A stretch of 64,000 nucleotides of DNA from Flavobacterium sp. SLB02 (GCF_009664855.1 NZ_CP045928.1:3327186-3391185); one strand, 5' to 3'. Shown: positions 34,489 through 44,078, numbered from the stretch's first letter. Numbers and translations: made by a program. Notes: generated by a model not told the origin, from the letters alone.

Positions 34489-36414
34489 ATGGCTAAAGAT
34501 AATAATCCAAATCCGAGTAAATTTAAAATAAGTCCTTGGTTAATATACACCGCAATACTTCTAGTTTTTTTATTTATAAGTTTTGCAACCGGAGGATCAA
34601 ACTTAAGCGAACCTGCTCAATTAACCTCTTCTAAATTCAATGTTTTATTAGAAAAAGGTCAGATTGAAAAAGTTATTGTATTCAATAAGGCAGAAGCCGA
34701 AGTATACTTAAACACTGCTGCTCTTAAAGATCCGGCAAATAAAAAAGTAGCTAATGATATTTTCGAAAGACCTAACAAAGGTCCTCACTATACATTAGAA
34801 ATTGGTAACGACCAGATTTTTCAAACTAAATTAGAAAAAGCAGTTGCCGAAGGCAAACTGAAAGATTTTAATTTCCTGCAGAAAAATAACTGGACAGATA
34901 TCTTAATCAGCTTACTTCCTATCATCATTATTATTGGTGTTTGGATTTTCATTATGCGTAAAATGTCAGGTGGCGCAGGTGGCGGTGGCGGACAAATCTT
35001 TAACATTGGAAAATCGAAAGCTAAATTGTTTGATGAGAAAACCGACATTAAAACTACATTCAAAGATGTTGCTGGTTTAGAAGGTGCTAAAGAAGAAATA
35101 CAAGAAATTGTAGAATTCCTTAAGAACCCTGAAAAATACACCAATCTTGGAGGTAAAATTCCTAAAGGAGCTTTACTTGTAGGACCTCCGGGAACTGGTA
35201 AAACCTTATTGGCAAAAGCAGTGGCAGGAGAAGCTCAGGTACCTTTCTTCTCGTTATCAGGTTCTGATTTCGTAGAGATGTTCGTAGGAGTTGGTGCTTC
35301 ACGTGTTCGTGACTTATTTAAACAAGCAAAAGAAAAATCTCCTGCTATTATCTTTATCGACGAGATCGATGCTGTGGGTAGAGCAAGAGGAAAAAGCAAT
35401 ATGTCAGGCGGAAACGACGAAAGAGAAAACACTTTGAATCAATTACTTACAGAGATGGATGGTTTTGGTACAAACTCTAACGTAATCGTTCTGGCTGCAA
35501 CCAACAGAGCCGATGTTTTGGATAAAGCTTTAATGCGTGCCGGACGTTTCGACAGACAAATTTTTGTTGACCTACCAGACATTCGCGAAAGAGCTGAAAT
35601 CTTCAAAGTTCACTTAGCTCCTATTAAAAAAGTTGAAGGTCTTGACCTTGATTTCTTAGCAAAACAAACTCCGGGATTCTCTGGTGCTGATATTGCAAAC
35701 GTTTGTAACGAAGCTGCATTAATTGCTGCACGTAACAACAAAACTGCAGTAGACAGACAAGATTTCCTTGATGCCGTTGACAGAATCATTGGTGGTCTTG
35801 AAAAGAAAAATAAAATTATTACTCCAGAAGAGAAAAGAGCAATCGCTATTCACGAAGCCGGTCACGCGACTGTAAGCTGGATGTTAGAGCATGCTGCACC
35901 ACTTATTAAAGTAACTATTGTTCCTCGCGGACAAAGTTTAGGAGCGGCCTGGTACCTTCCGGAAGAAAGACAAATCGTAAGAACTGACCAAATGTTGGAC
36001 GAAATGTGTGCTACTATGGGCGGAAGAGCTGCTGAAAAGGTAACTTTTGACAGAATTTCGACTGGTGCATTAAGCGATTTAGAAAAAGTTACACGTCAGG
36101 CCCGTGCTATGGTAACGATTTACGGTTTGAATGATAAAATCGGAAATGTTACTTATTACGATTCAAGCGGTCAAAGCGAATACAACTTCTCTAAACCATA
36201 CTCTGACGAAACGGCTAAAGTAATTGATAAAGAAATTTCAGAATTAATTGAAGGTCAATACCAAAGAGCCATTCAAATTCTTGAAGAAAACAAAGACAAA
36301 CTAAATCAGTTAGCTGATATATTAATTGAAAAAGAAGTTATTTTTAAAGATGACTTAGAAACTATTTTCGGAAAACGTACTTTTGATAAAAATTTAGAAG
36401 AAGTGGTTTCGTAA
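34489..36414 (+). CDS. ftsH: ATP-dependent zinc metalloprotease FtsH
   Basis: Inner-membrane AAA+ protease that degrades membrane and short-lived cytosolic proteins. The 641 residues contain two membrane helices (about 17-35 and 138-156), a Gly-rich linker, the AAA module with Walker A GPPGTGKT (about residue 230), Walker [10 protein letters not shown] and the second region of homology. The zinc site is HEAGH (about residue 454). Length is normal. It ends with an exceptionally strong terminator at 36442-36483. Confidence 0.98.
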   Translation: MAKDNNPNPSKFKISPWLIYTAILLVFLFISFATGGSNLSEPAQLTSSKFNVLLEKGQIEKVIVFNKAEAEVYLNTAALKDPANKKVANDIFERPNKGPHYTLEIGNDQIFQTKLEKAVAEGKLKDFNFLQKNNWTDILISLLPIIIIIGVWIFIMRKMSGGAGGGGGQIFNIGKSKAKLFDEKTDIKTTFKDVAGLEGAKEEIQEIVEFLKNPEKYTNLGGKIPKGALLVGPPGTGKTLLAKAVAGEAQVPFFSLSGSDFVEMFVGVGASRVRDLFKQAKEKSPAIIFIDEIDAVGRARGKSNMSGGNDERENTLNQLLTEMDGFGTNSNVIVLAATNRADVLDKALMRAGRFDRQIFVDLPDIRERAEIFKVHLAPIKKVEGLDLDFLAKQTPGFSGADIANVCNEAALIAARNNKTAVDRQDFLDAVDRIIGGLEKKNKIITPEEKRAIAIHEAGHATVSWMLEHAAPLIKVTIVPRGQSLGAAWYLPEERQIVRTDQMLDEMCATMGGRAAEKVTFDRISTGALSDLEKVTRQARAMVTIYGLNDKIGNVTYYDSSGQSEYNFSKPYSDETAKVIDKEISELIEGQYQRAIQILEENKDKLNQLADILIEKEVIFKDDLETIFGKRTFDKNLEEVVS

Positions 36415-36441
36415 ATATTCAGTAAATATGTAATATTTTTT

Positions 36442-36483
36442 AAAATCTTAATTCAAAATAGCCTTTTGAATTAAGATTTTTTT
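36442..36483 (+). terminator. ftsH terminator, 17-bp perfect stem
   Basis: 36442-36458 (AAAATCTTAATTCAAAA) is the exact reverse complement of 36464-36480, loop TAGCC, followed by a T run. A TAnnTTTG promoter element starts at its last base. Confidence 0.9.
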
Positions 36484-36490
36484 ATCTTTG
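36483..36490 (+). promoter_or_regulatory. -7 element for the LUD-cdsA-psd operon
   Basis: TATCTTTG is a perfect TAnnTTTG, immediately after the ftsH terminator and 37 bp before the LUD gene start. A TTTG (36465-36468) inside the terminator stem is only 14 nt away, shorter than usual. Confidence 0.5.
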
Positions 36491-36527
36491 AACGTTTTCA
36501 ATTAACATGTAAAGTATTTCATATAAA

Positions 36528-37133
36528 ATGAATTTTTTCAAAAAAATATTTGGGTCTAGCGATGCCGCTTCTGATGAAGAAAATGAAAGCGAGTATGGAG
36601 GAAATCATACTCCTGATAGTCATTTATCTATAGATGAAAGATTCATTTTTAATTTCAAAAAAAATGGGGGTAAATTTTTATATTGTGAAAACAAACAAGA
36701 AGTTGCCGAACAATTTGAAAATATACTAGAAGAAAATGATTGGTTCGAAAGCGAAGTTTTATGCTACGAGCCAGGACTATTTCATTTATTAGAAGAAAAT
36801 AAATTACTTTATATTTCTCCTAAAAACCCTAAGTTTTTATTGGCTACCTGCGAGAACTTAATTGCTGATGAAGGTTCTATCTTATTCTCATCAAAGCAAA
36901 TCAGGCAGGACAAACCAAACGAATTACCCGCAAATATTGTAATTATTGCTACTACAAGCCAACTGCAATTAATAAAAAGTGATGGTCTAAGCGCTATCAA
37001 AAGAAAATACGAAAGGGACTATCCAACCAATATTACCACAATAAAATATTTCGAAAAAGCCAAGGAAGAAGATTTTACACAATACGGAAGTGTTGCAAAA
37101 AATCTATATTTATTGCTCCTAGAAGATCTTTAA
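36528..37133 (+). CDS. LUD-domain (LutC/YkgG-like) protein
   Basis: A 201-residue soluble protein. The part from about residue 45 on (NKQEVAEQFENILEENDWFE, then VADEGSILFSS-like segment LIADEGSILFSSKQIRQDKP and NIVIIATTSQL) fits the LUD domain seen in lactate-utilisation LutC proteins, although LutA and LutB partners are absent. It is the first gene of a tight run with cdsA (1 bp apart), psd and ACBP, so a link to lipid metabolism or simply shared transcription is possible. Confidence 0.75.
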   Translation: MNFFKKIFGSSDAASDEENESEYGGNHTPDSHLSIDERFIFNFKKNGGKFLYCENKQEVAEQFENILEENDWFESEVLCYEPGLFHLLEENKLLYISPKNPKFLLATCENLIADEGSILFSSKQIRQDKPNELPANIVIIATTSQLQLIKSDGLSAIKRKYERDYPTNITTIKYFEKAKEEDFTQYGSVAKNLYLLLLEDL

Positions 37134-37134
37134 G

Positions 37135-38022
37135 ATGAATGAAACACTCAAGAGAACCATTTCTGGTGCTGTTTATATCGCTTTACTACTAACTTCTATT
37201 CTGTTTTCTACCGAAAGCTTTATTATCCTTTTTGGCATTTTCCTAATTATTGCAACCTATGAGTTCTGCAATTTAGTAGGGTTAAATAAGATATTTTCTA
37301 TTTTATTTGTTACCCTTTTTTATTCGACTGTATCACTGATCAGCTTCTATAAAATAGAAACTGAAAATCACATCAGTAAACTATTAAAAGAGAACATCAT
37401 AATTACTGTCGATATAGATCGCCTGTTTACGGTATTACTTGTAATTACACTAATTGTATCAATAAAATGTATTGTATTTTTATTTGATGACACACAAAAC
37501 ATAAGCAGAGCATCCAAATATATCTATTCAGTAGGATACATTATGCTGCCCTTTCTGTTTATTACCAAGATTTCATTTGGTATCAAAGATTACAATCCAA
37601 AAATCATCATTGGCCTGTTTGTTTTAATCTGGACCAACGACACTTTTGCCTATTTGGTAGGTAAATCAATAGGTAAACATAAATTATTTGAACGCATTTC
37701 TCCTAAAAAAACCATTGAAGGATTTCTTGGAGGAGTAGTCTTTGCCGCTTTTGCCGGTTTTTTAATCTCAAAACTATACATCCAGCCTAATCCTGATTTC
37801 AGCAATAAATCGATCCTAATCTGGACGATAATTGCTTTAATTGTTAGTATTTTCGGAACTATTGGAGATTTGATTGAATCAAAATTCAAAAGGGTTGCCG
37901 GCGTAAAAGACAGTGGCGCTATAATGCCTGGCCACGGAGGCGTATTAGATCGATTAGATAGTGTTATATTTGTAGCACCAATTATATTTTTATTTTATCA
38001 AATTTTATACTATGTTTCATAA
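37135..38022 (+). CDS. cdsA: Phosphatidate cytidylyltransferase
   Basis: Inner-membrane enzyme making CDP-diacylglycerol from phosphatidic acid and CTP, the branch point of phospholipid synthesis. The 295 residues have about eight membrane helices and the C-terminal CDS signature: IGDLIESKFKRVAGVKDSGA followed by MPGHGGVLDRLDS (about residues 243-276). It begins one base after the LUD gene and overlaps psd by 11 bases, indicating an operon. Confidence 0.95.
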   Translation: MNETLKRTISGAVYIALLLTSILFSTESFIILFGIFLIIATYEFCNLVGLNKIFSILFVTLFYSTVSLISFYKIETENHISKLLKENIIITVDIDRLFTVLLVITLIVSIKCIVFLFDDTQNISRASKYIYSVGYIMLPFLFITKISFGIKDYNPKIIIGLFVLIWTNDTFAYLVGKSIGKHKLFERISPKKTIEGFLGGVVFAAFAGFLISKLYIQPNPDFSNKSILIWTIIALIVSIFGTIGDLIESKFKRVAGVKDSGAIMPGHGGVLDRLDSVIFVAPIIFLFYQILYYVS

Positions 38023-38665
38023 AGAAGGAGGCCCATCCATTTTATTAGGTACTGCATTTGCAGTAGCTGTACTTTTAATTGCTGACAAATTCATTGATAT
38101 TACCTGGCTAAGAATGCTTGTTCAAATTGCCGGTGTAGTACTTCTGATTATTATTTTACAATTCTTCAGAAACCCTAAAAGAATTGCAATTAGAAACAGC
38201 GATCAGATCCTTGCTCCGGTTGATGGAAAAGTTGTGGTTATAGAAGAAGTTTATGAAGGCGAATATTTTAAAGATAAACGTTTACAGGTTTCTATCTTTA
38301 TGTCACCAATAAACGTACACGTTACCCGCTACGCAATGGATGGAATTATCAAATTCAGTAAATACCACCCTGGAAAATTTTTAGTTGCATGGCATCCAAA
38401 AGCAAGCGAAGAAAACGAAAGAACTACAGTTGTAATCGAAAATGAAACTTTTGGACAAATATTATACAGACAAATTGCTGGTGCATTAGCAAGACGAATT
38501 GTGAATTATGCTCAGGAAGGTATGCAGGTTGTACAAGGTACTGATGCAGGTTTCATAAAATTTGGTTCAAGAGTAGATTTATTTTTACCTTTAGGTACTC
38601 CAATTAATGTAGTATTAAACCAAAAAGCAATTGGCGGTAAAACAATTATTGCTACAAAAGCTTAA
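38012..38665 (+). CDS. psd: Phosphatidylserine decarboxylase (short form)
   Basis: Membrane-associated pyruvoyl enzyme converting phosphatidylserine to phosphatidylethanolamine. The 217-residue short form has two N-terminal membrane helices, ILAPVDGKVVVIEEV, SIFMSPINVHVTRYAMDG (active-site His) and the self-cleavage site in GFIKFGSRVDLFLP, where Ser of F-G-S (about residue 185) becomes the pyruvoyl group. It overlaps cdsA by 11 bases and ACBP by one base. Confidence 0.93.
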   Translation: MFHKEGGPSILLGTAFAVAVLLIADKFIDITWLRMLVQIAGVVLLIIILQFFRNPKRIAIRNSDQILAPVDGKVVVIEEVYEGEYFKDKRLQVSIFMSPINVHVTRYAMDGIIKFSKYHPGKFLVAWHPKASEENERTTVVIENETFGQILYRQIAGALARRIVNYAQEGMQVVQGTDAGFIKFGSRVDLFLPLGTPINVVLNQKAIGGKTIIATKA

Positions 38666-38934
38666 TGAGCAAAAAAGATTTAGATACTCGTTTTTCTGAG
38701 GCGGTTGAAACTGCTTTAAAAATGACTCAGGCCTCACTGCCGCAAGATGTGCAGCTACGCCTTTATGCCTATTACAAGCAGGCAACTTTTGGAACTGCGA
38801 TCTACAATCAATCTGAAAATTTTGATTTAAGAAACGCATTCAAAACAAATGCCTGGATGCAAATTAGCCATATATCTATTGATGAGGCAAAAGAATGCTA
38901 TATTGAAATCATTAATTCACTAACATCAAAATAA
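38665..38934 (+). CDS. Acyl-CoA-binding protein (ACBP)
   Basis: An 89-residue ACBP, a four-helix carrier of long-chain acyl-CoA that is typical of eukaryotes but also present in some bacteria including flavobacteria. Motifs are LRLYAYYKQATFG (the YKQAT core; usual YGLYKQAT.GD) and FKTNAWMQISHISIDEAKECYI (usual KWDAW...LKG...EAM..YI). It begins within the psd stop codon (TAATG), so it is translationally coupled to phospholipid synthesis genes. Confidence 0.88.
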   Translation: MSKKDLDTRFSEAVETALKMTQASLPQDVQLRLYAYYKQATFGTAIYNQSENFDLRNAFKTNAWMQISHISIDEAKECYIEIINSLTSK

Positions 38935-38942
38935 TTAACATT

Positions 38943-39725
38943 ATGAAGAAATACATTGTTCATTTCAGCATTTTAGCTTCATTTTTCCTCTTATTTTCAT
39001 GTAATGATAACAACAAACTAACCGAAGTTGTAGAAGTTCCTTTACCAACAAAAGAGGAGAAAATAACAATAGGATCACCAAATGATGTAAAAGCAGATCC
39101 GGGTTCTTTTGAGATGACAAAATTATCTTATTCATATGACGGACTGGCTCCTGCCATACGAACGCTTACTTTAGAAACACATTATTCTAAACATTATTTA
39201 ACCTACACGAACAACTTTAATAAAGAAATTGCCAATACCGAATTTGAGAACATGCCGCTTGAAGATATCCTAAAAAAAATGGATCTCAGCAATGCAAAAC
39301 TTCGTCAAAATGCAGGTGGCTATTACAATCATACACTTTATTTCAATATCCTGACTCCTAAAGAGCAAACCCCTAAAGACACTCTTGCGGGTTCGATTAA
39401 TAAAGAATTTGGTTCTTTTGCCAATCTTACCAATCAGTTTAAAGGTCAGGCGACAAAGCAATTTGGTTCAGGTTGGGTTTGGCTGGTAGTGGACAGATAT
39501 GGGAAACTACAAGTTACTACAACTGATAATCAGGATAATCCCTTAATGAAAAATGCCCTGATTCCCGGAACGCCTATTTTAGGAATCGATTTATGGGAAC
39601 ATGCTTATTATCTGGATTACCAAAACAGAAAAGGAAGTTATATCGATGCTTTTTACGAACATATTAATTGGGAAAAAGTAAACGAATATTATACTGAAGC
39701 CCTCAAAAAGGTCAGGAAAGTATAA
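38943..39725 (+). CDS. Lipid-anchored Fe/Mn superoxide dismutase
   Basis: A 260-residue superoxide dismutase with a lipoprotein signal (HFSILASFFLLFSCNDNN, Cys near residue 20), hence extracytoplasmic. The SOD body shows HYSKHYLTYTNNFNK (metal His), GGYYNHTLYF (metal His), FGSGWVWLV and the C-terminal GIDLWEHAYYLDYQNRKGSY (metal Asp and His). The usual DVWEHAYYLDY reads DLWEHAYY. Fe or Mn preference cannot be decided here. It follows ACBP by 8 bp and ends the operon before a terminator. Confidence 0.92.
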   Translation: MKKYIVHFSILASFFLLFSCNDNNKLTEVVEVPLPTKEEKITIGSPNDVKADPGSFEMTKLSYSYDGLAPAIRTLTLETHYSKHYLTYTNNFNKEIANTEFENMPLEDILKKMDLSNAKLRQNAGGYYNHTLYFNILTPKEQTPKDTLAGSINKEFGSFANLTNQFKGQATKQFGSGWVWLVVDRYGKLQVTTTDNQDNPLMKNALIPGTPILGIDLWEHAYYLDYQNRKGSYIDAFYEHINWEKVNEYYTEALKKVRKV

Positions 39726-39730
39726 AAACA

Positions 39731-39762
39731 AAAAAGCTGATACAATTGAGTATCAGCTTTTT
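39731..39762. terminator. Terminator after the SOD gene
   Basis: AAAAAGCTGATAC (39731-39743) pairs exactly with GTATCAGCTTTTT (39750-39762), loop AATTGA. It separates the plus-strand operon from the convergent amylase gene. Confidence 0.9.
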
Positions 39763-39809
39763 TTTGATCTTATAGTACTGCATCAAACAAAATCAATGCA
39801 AGTTCTATC

Positions 39810-41681
39810 CTATTTTAACTCATAAATAAACGATTCAGATGGTGCTATTTTTACTTTAGCCCTTCCCTCTCCATTACTGACATTCAGTTTTACCTCATTC
39901 TGCAAGTACAATTGATCTGTAAGTCCGTATTCACCGTCTTTCAAATTCCATTTTGAGATAATATCTGCCGGAACTTTCAATTCAAACTCACTTGTTTTTT
40001 CAGAAGAAAAATTCGCCACAACGATCAATTTCTGATTTTCAGACCAGCGAACATACGAATAAAGCAATTCATCATAACCGGCATTATTCTCACGGTTTAC
40101 AGATTGAATTTCCTGAAAACTTCCCATCAAAGCCGGACTATTAATAGAGAAATTTAATAATCGCTTATAAAAATCACGAAGATTTTTCTCTGATTCAGAA
40201 AGCTGTCCTCCGTCAAATTTTCCGCCATTCATCCAACGCTGATGATTAGGAACGCCGATATAATCAAAAATTGAAGTTCTTGTAGGTTTTCCAAAACCGG
40301 CATCTTCATTTCCGGCCTCTCCTACTTCCTGTCCAAAATAAACCATTGTTGGCGAAGTGCTAATCGTAGTCGAAACCACCATTAAAGGTTTTCCTCTTTC
40401 CGGTGTTCCTGCAAATTCAGAACTTGCCAAACGCTGCTCGTCATGATTATCTAAAAAGTGAAGCATATTATGTTCAATATCCGACATACTTTTCTGAATA
40501 TCCGATAATCCGTCAGGAGATGATTTTCCGCGAATAATGCCTTTCAGTTTATCATAAGTTTCGACCTTATCATATAAATAATCCATTTTTCCTAAACGAA
40601 TATAATTGCGATATTCATTTGGGTTATACACCTCTGCCAATAAAAACGCATTCGGATTTTTCATTTTGATAGCCGAGTTCATATAACTCCAAAACTCATA
40701 CGGAACCATTTCGGCCATATCATAACGAAAACCATCAACACCTTTTACAATCCAATACAAAGCGATTGATTTAAACTTTTTCCAGGAATCCGGAACGTCT
40801 TTATCCTGCCAGAAAGCAAAATGCTCCTGATATGATTTCTGATCAAATCCGGCTGGAAGTTCAGGAAAATCCTTAGATCCATCCGGACGAATTCCGTAAT
40901 TTACTTTTACGGTTTCATACCAGTCATTTTGATCTGGTTTTACTTTTCGCGAACCGTTTCCTGTCCATTTTGCTGGATTTTCATCAAATACTCCATCAAC
41001 AAGCGGATTCTTTTCTCCGTTTAATGGAATATCATTGTCCGGAATTTCAAAGTGATTATTCGGGATATAATAATAATTGTTGTTTCTGCTGTATTCAACA
41101 TTTGCATTGTCATTGGCACCAAAATCCTTAACACCTTCAGGATTATTTTTCCCTTCATATTTTCTGGCAATATGATTCGGTACAATATCAATAATAACTT
41201 TCAAACCTGCTTTGTGCGTACGGTCAATCAAATCTTCGAATTCCTGTAATCTGTTCGCCGGATTTAATGCTAAATCGGGATTTACATTATAATAATCTTT
41301 CACCGCATAAGGCGATCCTGCACGGCCTTTTACCACTTCGGGATCATCATCAGAAATTCCATAAGCTTTATAATCCCTCACCAAAGCGTGGTGCGGAACT
41401 CCGGTATACCAAATGTAAGTAACTCCTAAATCTTTAATTTCATGAAGCGCATGGTCGGTAAAATCATTAAATTTCCCTACTCCATTTTCTTCAATTGTTC
41501 CCCAGGGTTTATTGGTTGTGTTTTTATTTCCAAACAAACGCGTAAAAACCTGATAAACTACAATCTTCCTTTCAGCAGGAACTTCTTCTTTTGTTATATT
41601 CATTTTTAAATCTTTGGTTTTACATGCAGAAAACAGCATGGTTGCAGCCAATCCTGCAACAAAAACTTTTTTATTTATCAT
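39810..41681 (-). CDS. GH13 alpha-amylase family lipoprotein
   Basis: A 623-residue glycoside hydrolase family 13 enzyme with a lipoprotein signal (AATMLFSACKTKD). The four conserved regions are present: DIVPNH; GFRYDMAEM with the nucleophile Asp (near residue 318); LLAEVYNP with the acid/base Glu (near 351); and FLDNHDEQR (near 412). So it should be active on alpha-glucans at the outer membrane or in the periplasm. There is no susC/susD pair next to it. The C-terminal beta-sandwich domain is present. Confidence 0.93.
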   Translation of the reverse strand: MINKKVFVAGLAATMLFSACKTKDLKMNITKEEVPAERKIVVYQVFTRLFGNKNTTNKPWGTIEENGVGKFNDFTDHALHEIKDLGVTYIWYTGVPHHALVRDYKAYGISDDDPEVVKGRAGSPYAVKDYYNVNPDLALNPANRLQEFEDLIDRTHKAGLKVIIDIVPNHIARKYEGKNNPEGVKDFGANDNANVEYSRNNNYYYIPNNHFEIPDNDIPLNGEKNPLVDGVFDENPAKWTGNGSRKVKPDQNDWYETVKVNYGIRPDGSKDFPELPAGFDQKSYQEHFAFWQDKDVPDSWKKFKSIALYWIVKGVDGFRYDMAEMVPYEFWSYMNSAIKMKNPNAFLLAEVYNPNEYRNYIRLGKMDYLYDKVETYDKLKGIIRGKSSPDGLSDIQKSMSDIEHNMLHFLDNHDEQRLASSEFAGTPERGKPLMVVSTTISTSPTMVYFGQEVGEAGNEDAGFGKPTRTSIFDYIGVPNHQRWMNGGKFDGGQLSESEKNLRDFYKRLLNFSINSPALMGSFQEIQSVNRENNAGYDELLYSYVRWSENQKLIVVANFSSEKTSEFELKVPADIISKWNLKDGEYGLTDQLYLQNEVKLNVSNGEGRAKVKIAPSESFIYELK

Positions 41682-41991
41682 ATTCGTTTTTTATAAACTA
41701 ATGGTTTTCTGAACTCAACATCCCGAAACTATTTTCTAAATTTAGGCTAATTTTTAAAATTCAAATCAAACAAAAATCATATTACATTAATACATTATAT
41801 AAAAAGCCAACTATAACGAAATAGTATTATGATTTGTTGATAATTAAAAAAAGGTTCAGAGAAACAAAGTTTTTTCCTGATGAATTAAAATTAAATCTCT
41901 TCTTTATATTAGATGCACTGCTATGCATCTCTAAAGATATATACTACCTGTAAAATTCATTTTACCAGAAATATCACAGTCCTTTTGAAAA

Positions 41992-42090
41992 CTTTAAACC
42001 TTTGTTCCTTCGAACCTATGAAACTTTGAACCGAATAAGAAAACCTTTGTTCCTTTGAACCTATGAAACTTTAAACCTAATAAGAAAACC
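41992..42090. repeat. Two 45-bp tandem copies built from 8-nt units
   Basis: The unit starting TTTGTTCCTT at 42001 recurs at 42046 with four differences over 45 bases. Inside each copy C-T-N-N-G units are spaced exactly 8 nt apart (41992, 42000, 42008, 42016, 42024 and then 42045, 42053, 42061, 42069). Confidence 0.8.
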
Positions 42091-42128
42091 TTCACATCTA
42101 AATAATATAAATTAATCACAATATCAGT

Positions 42129-42156
42129 AAAGGTTGTAACCTTTTTCATAAATTTG
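42129..42156 (+). promoter_or_regulatory. Palindrome plus -7 element upstream of OstA-like gene
   Basis: AAAGGTTGTAACCTTT (42129-42144) is an inverted repeat with 7-bp arms around GT. Five bases later comes TAAATTTG (42149-42156), a perfect TAnnTTTG. Transcription would start about 10 nt before the TTG start at 42173. The palindrome covers the expected -33 region, so it could be an operator. Confidence 0.5.
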
Positions 42157-42172
42157 ACAAAAATTTAATCAA

Positions 42173-43858
42173 TTGAAGAAATCACTATTTTTCATATCCT
42201 ATTGTTTGCTATTGTTAAGCGTTCAATTCATTTTTGCACAGGCGCCAAAGCCAAAAACAATTAATATTGAAAATGCAGATTTGGTAGAAGTCAATGAAGT
42301 CTTAGTACCTGACGGTGTTTTATTGACTGGAAATGTAAAAGTAAATCATGACGGGATTGTATTAACTTGTAACAAAGCCTACGTTTTTAAGAAAGAAAAC
42401 TATCTTAAAGCATTTGGAAATGTACAATTAGTACAAGGTGATACTTTATTTCTGAACAGTAAATATGCGGAATATAGTGGAAATTCAAAAAAAGCTTTCG
42501 CCACCGGAGATGCTGTGATGAGTTCTCCAGATGCCACTCTACAAACAGATACTATTAATTTTGATCGAAATATTCAGCAGGTTTTTTACAATACAAAAGG
42601 TACTATCGTTAATAAAGACAATACCCTGGTAAGTAAATCAGGAAGATATTTTGTAGCTGAGAAAAAATTTCAATTCCTGACAGAAGTTACGATTACAAAT
42701 CCTAAATATGTTATAAAATCGAATCATTTAGATTATTACAGTAATTCAGGACACACTTATTTATTTGGCCCGTCGACTATTACAAGCAAGACGAACTACA
42801 TTTACACCGAAAAAGGGTTTTATGATACCAAGAAAAACCTTGCGCATTTTTTAAGGAAGTCGTACATAAAATACGATGACCGACTCATAGAAGGGGATAG
42901 TTTGTACTATAATCGAAATATTGAATTTGCCTCTGCCACCCGAAATGTAAAAATTACCGACTCTATCAATCGCGGAATTGTAAAAGGACATTATGCCGAA
43001 ATTTACAAACTAAAAGATTCGATGTTTGTCACAAAAAGAGCCGTAGCCATAAATCTTGTCGAAAAAGATTCGGTTTATATTCACGGACAAAAATTAATGG
43101 TTACCGGCAAAGAAGGCGAACGAATTTTAAGAGCGTATAAAAACGTTCGTTTCTACAAAATAGACATGAGCGGAAAATGTGATTCTATCCATTCGAACTC
43201 TAAAACTGCATTGACAAAATTGATCGGAAATCCAATTCTATGGAACGGAGAAAGTCAGATTACAGGAGATATTATGCATTTAATTGGTGATAACACCACC
43301 AAAAAATTAGATTCCTTAAAAGTCCTCAATAACACCTTTATAGTCTCGCGGGATACCCTCGGCACGGGTTATAATCAGGTCAAGGGACTCAATTTATTCG
43401 GAAAATTCAAAGAAGGAAAATTGCATGACGTCGATGTGATTAAAAACACCGAGGTAGTCTATTATATGCGAAATGACGATAATCAGCTCATTGGCATCAA
43501 TAAAAATGTAAGCAGCAAGATCAATCTTATTTTAGAAAATAACGATATCGAAACCATTACATTTTTTAATAAAGTCGACGGCGATGTTTATCCGGAAGCC
43601 GATCTGCCCGAAAATGCACGTAAACTAAAAGGCTTAAAATGGCGAGGTGACGAACGAATAAAGTCCAAAGATGATATTTTTACCGCCGAAGACAACGAAC
43701 TCAACGACAAATTAGTACAGGAAGGAAAAGACCAGGAAGCCAAGGACAAAACCACCCCGATGAAAGTCAGAAAAGAAACCCTTGATTACGACAAAAAGAA
43801 ACCTGCTGTTAATAAAACTAGTACCACAAAAGCAAGCACTACTAAGACTAAGAAATAG
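42173..43858 (+). CDS. OstA/LptA-like periplasmic protein
   Basis: A 561-residue exported protein that starts with TTG (42173), the only in-frame start giving the signal peptide MKKSLFFISYCLLLLSVQFIFAQ. The repeating beta pattern (LVEVNEVLVPDGVLLTGNVKVNHDGIVLTCNKAYVFKKENYLKAFGNVQLVQGDTLFL ...) is the OstA-like N-terminal (LptA/LptD) fold that builds the lipopolysaccharide bridge. It is much longer than LptA and has a Lys/Thr-rich tail. A role in LPS transport or outer-membrane assembly is inferred. Confidence 0.82.
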   Translation: MKKSLFFISYCLLLLSVQFIFAQAPKPKTINIENADLVEVNEVLVPDGVLLTGNVKVNHDGIVLTCNKAYVFKKENYLKAFGNVQLVQGDTLFLNSKYAEYSGNSKKAFATGDAVMSSPDATLQTDTINFDRNIQQVFYNTKGTIVNKDNTLVSKSGRYFVAEKKFQFLTEVTITNPKYVIKSNHLDYYSNSGHTYLFGPSTITSKTNYIYTEKGFYDTKKNLAHFLRKSYIKYDDRLIEGDSLYYNRNIEFASATRNVKITDSINRGIVKGHYAEIYKLKDSMFVTKRAVAINLVEKDSVYIHGQKLMVTGKEGERILRAYKNVRFYKIDMSGKCDSIHSNSKTALTKLIGNPILWNGESQITGDIMHLIGDNTTKKLDSLKVLNNTFIVSRDTLGTGYNQVKGLNLFGKFKEGKLHDVDVIKNTEVVYYMRNDDNQLIGINKNVSSKINLILENNDIETITFFNKVDGDVYPEADLPENARKLKGLKWRGDERIKSKDDIFTAEDNELNDKLVQEGKDQEAKDKTTPMKVRKETLDYDKKKPAVNKTSTTKASTTKTKK

Positions 43859-44078
43859 TTTTCAGTCGCAGTTACAGTTTTCAGTTTTATATCTTTACGG
43901 TAAAATTAGTCGTAGTCACAGTTTTCAGTTTACAAAGCTTTGCGGACTTTGCATTTTAATAATATGATCTTGACCTAAATCTTAGTAAACTTTGCGATCT
44001 TTGCGGTTAAATTCAGTCACAGTATTTAGTTACAGTTTTCAGTTTCATACTGAGACCAAAACCGAGACTGAGACTAAA

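Larger units (their letters stand above)
41682..42172. other. Intergenic region with a tandem repeat and promoter
   Basis: A 491-bp divergent spacer. It contains the 45-bp tandem duplication made of 8-nt units (41996-42090) and, at its right end, a palindrome and promoter for the OstA-like gene (42129-42156). No ORF or RNA gene was recognised. Confidence 0.6.

Noticed and set aside
36528..37133. Lactate-utilisation operon (lutABC)
   Set aside because: Only a LUD/LutC-like protein is present; LutA and LutB partners are missing and the neighbours are phospholipid genes.
39810..41681. Polysaccharide utilisation locus around the amylase
   Set aside because: No susC/susD-like genes, sigma/anti-sigma pair or other glycoside hydrolases are adjacent.
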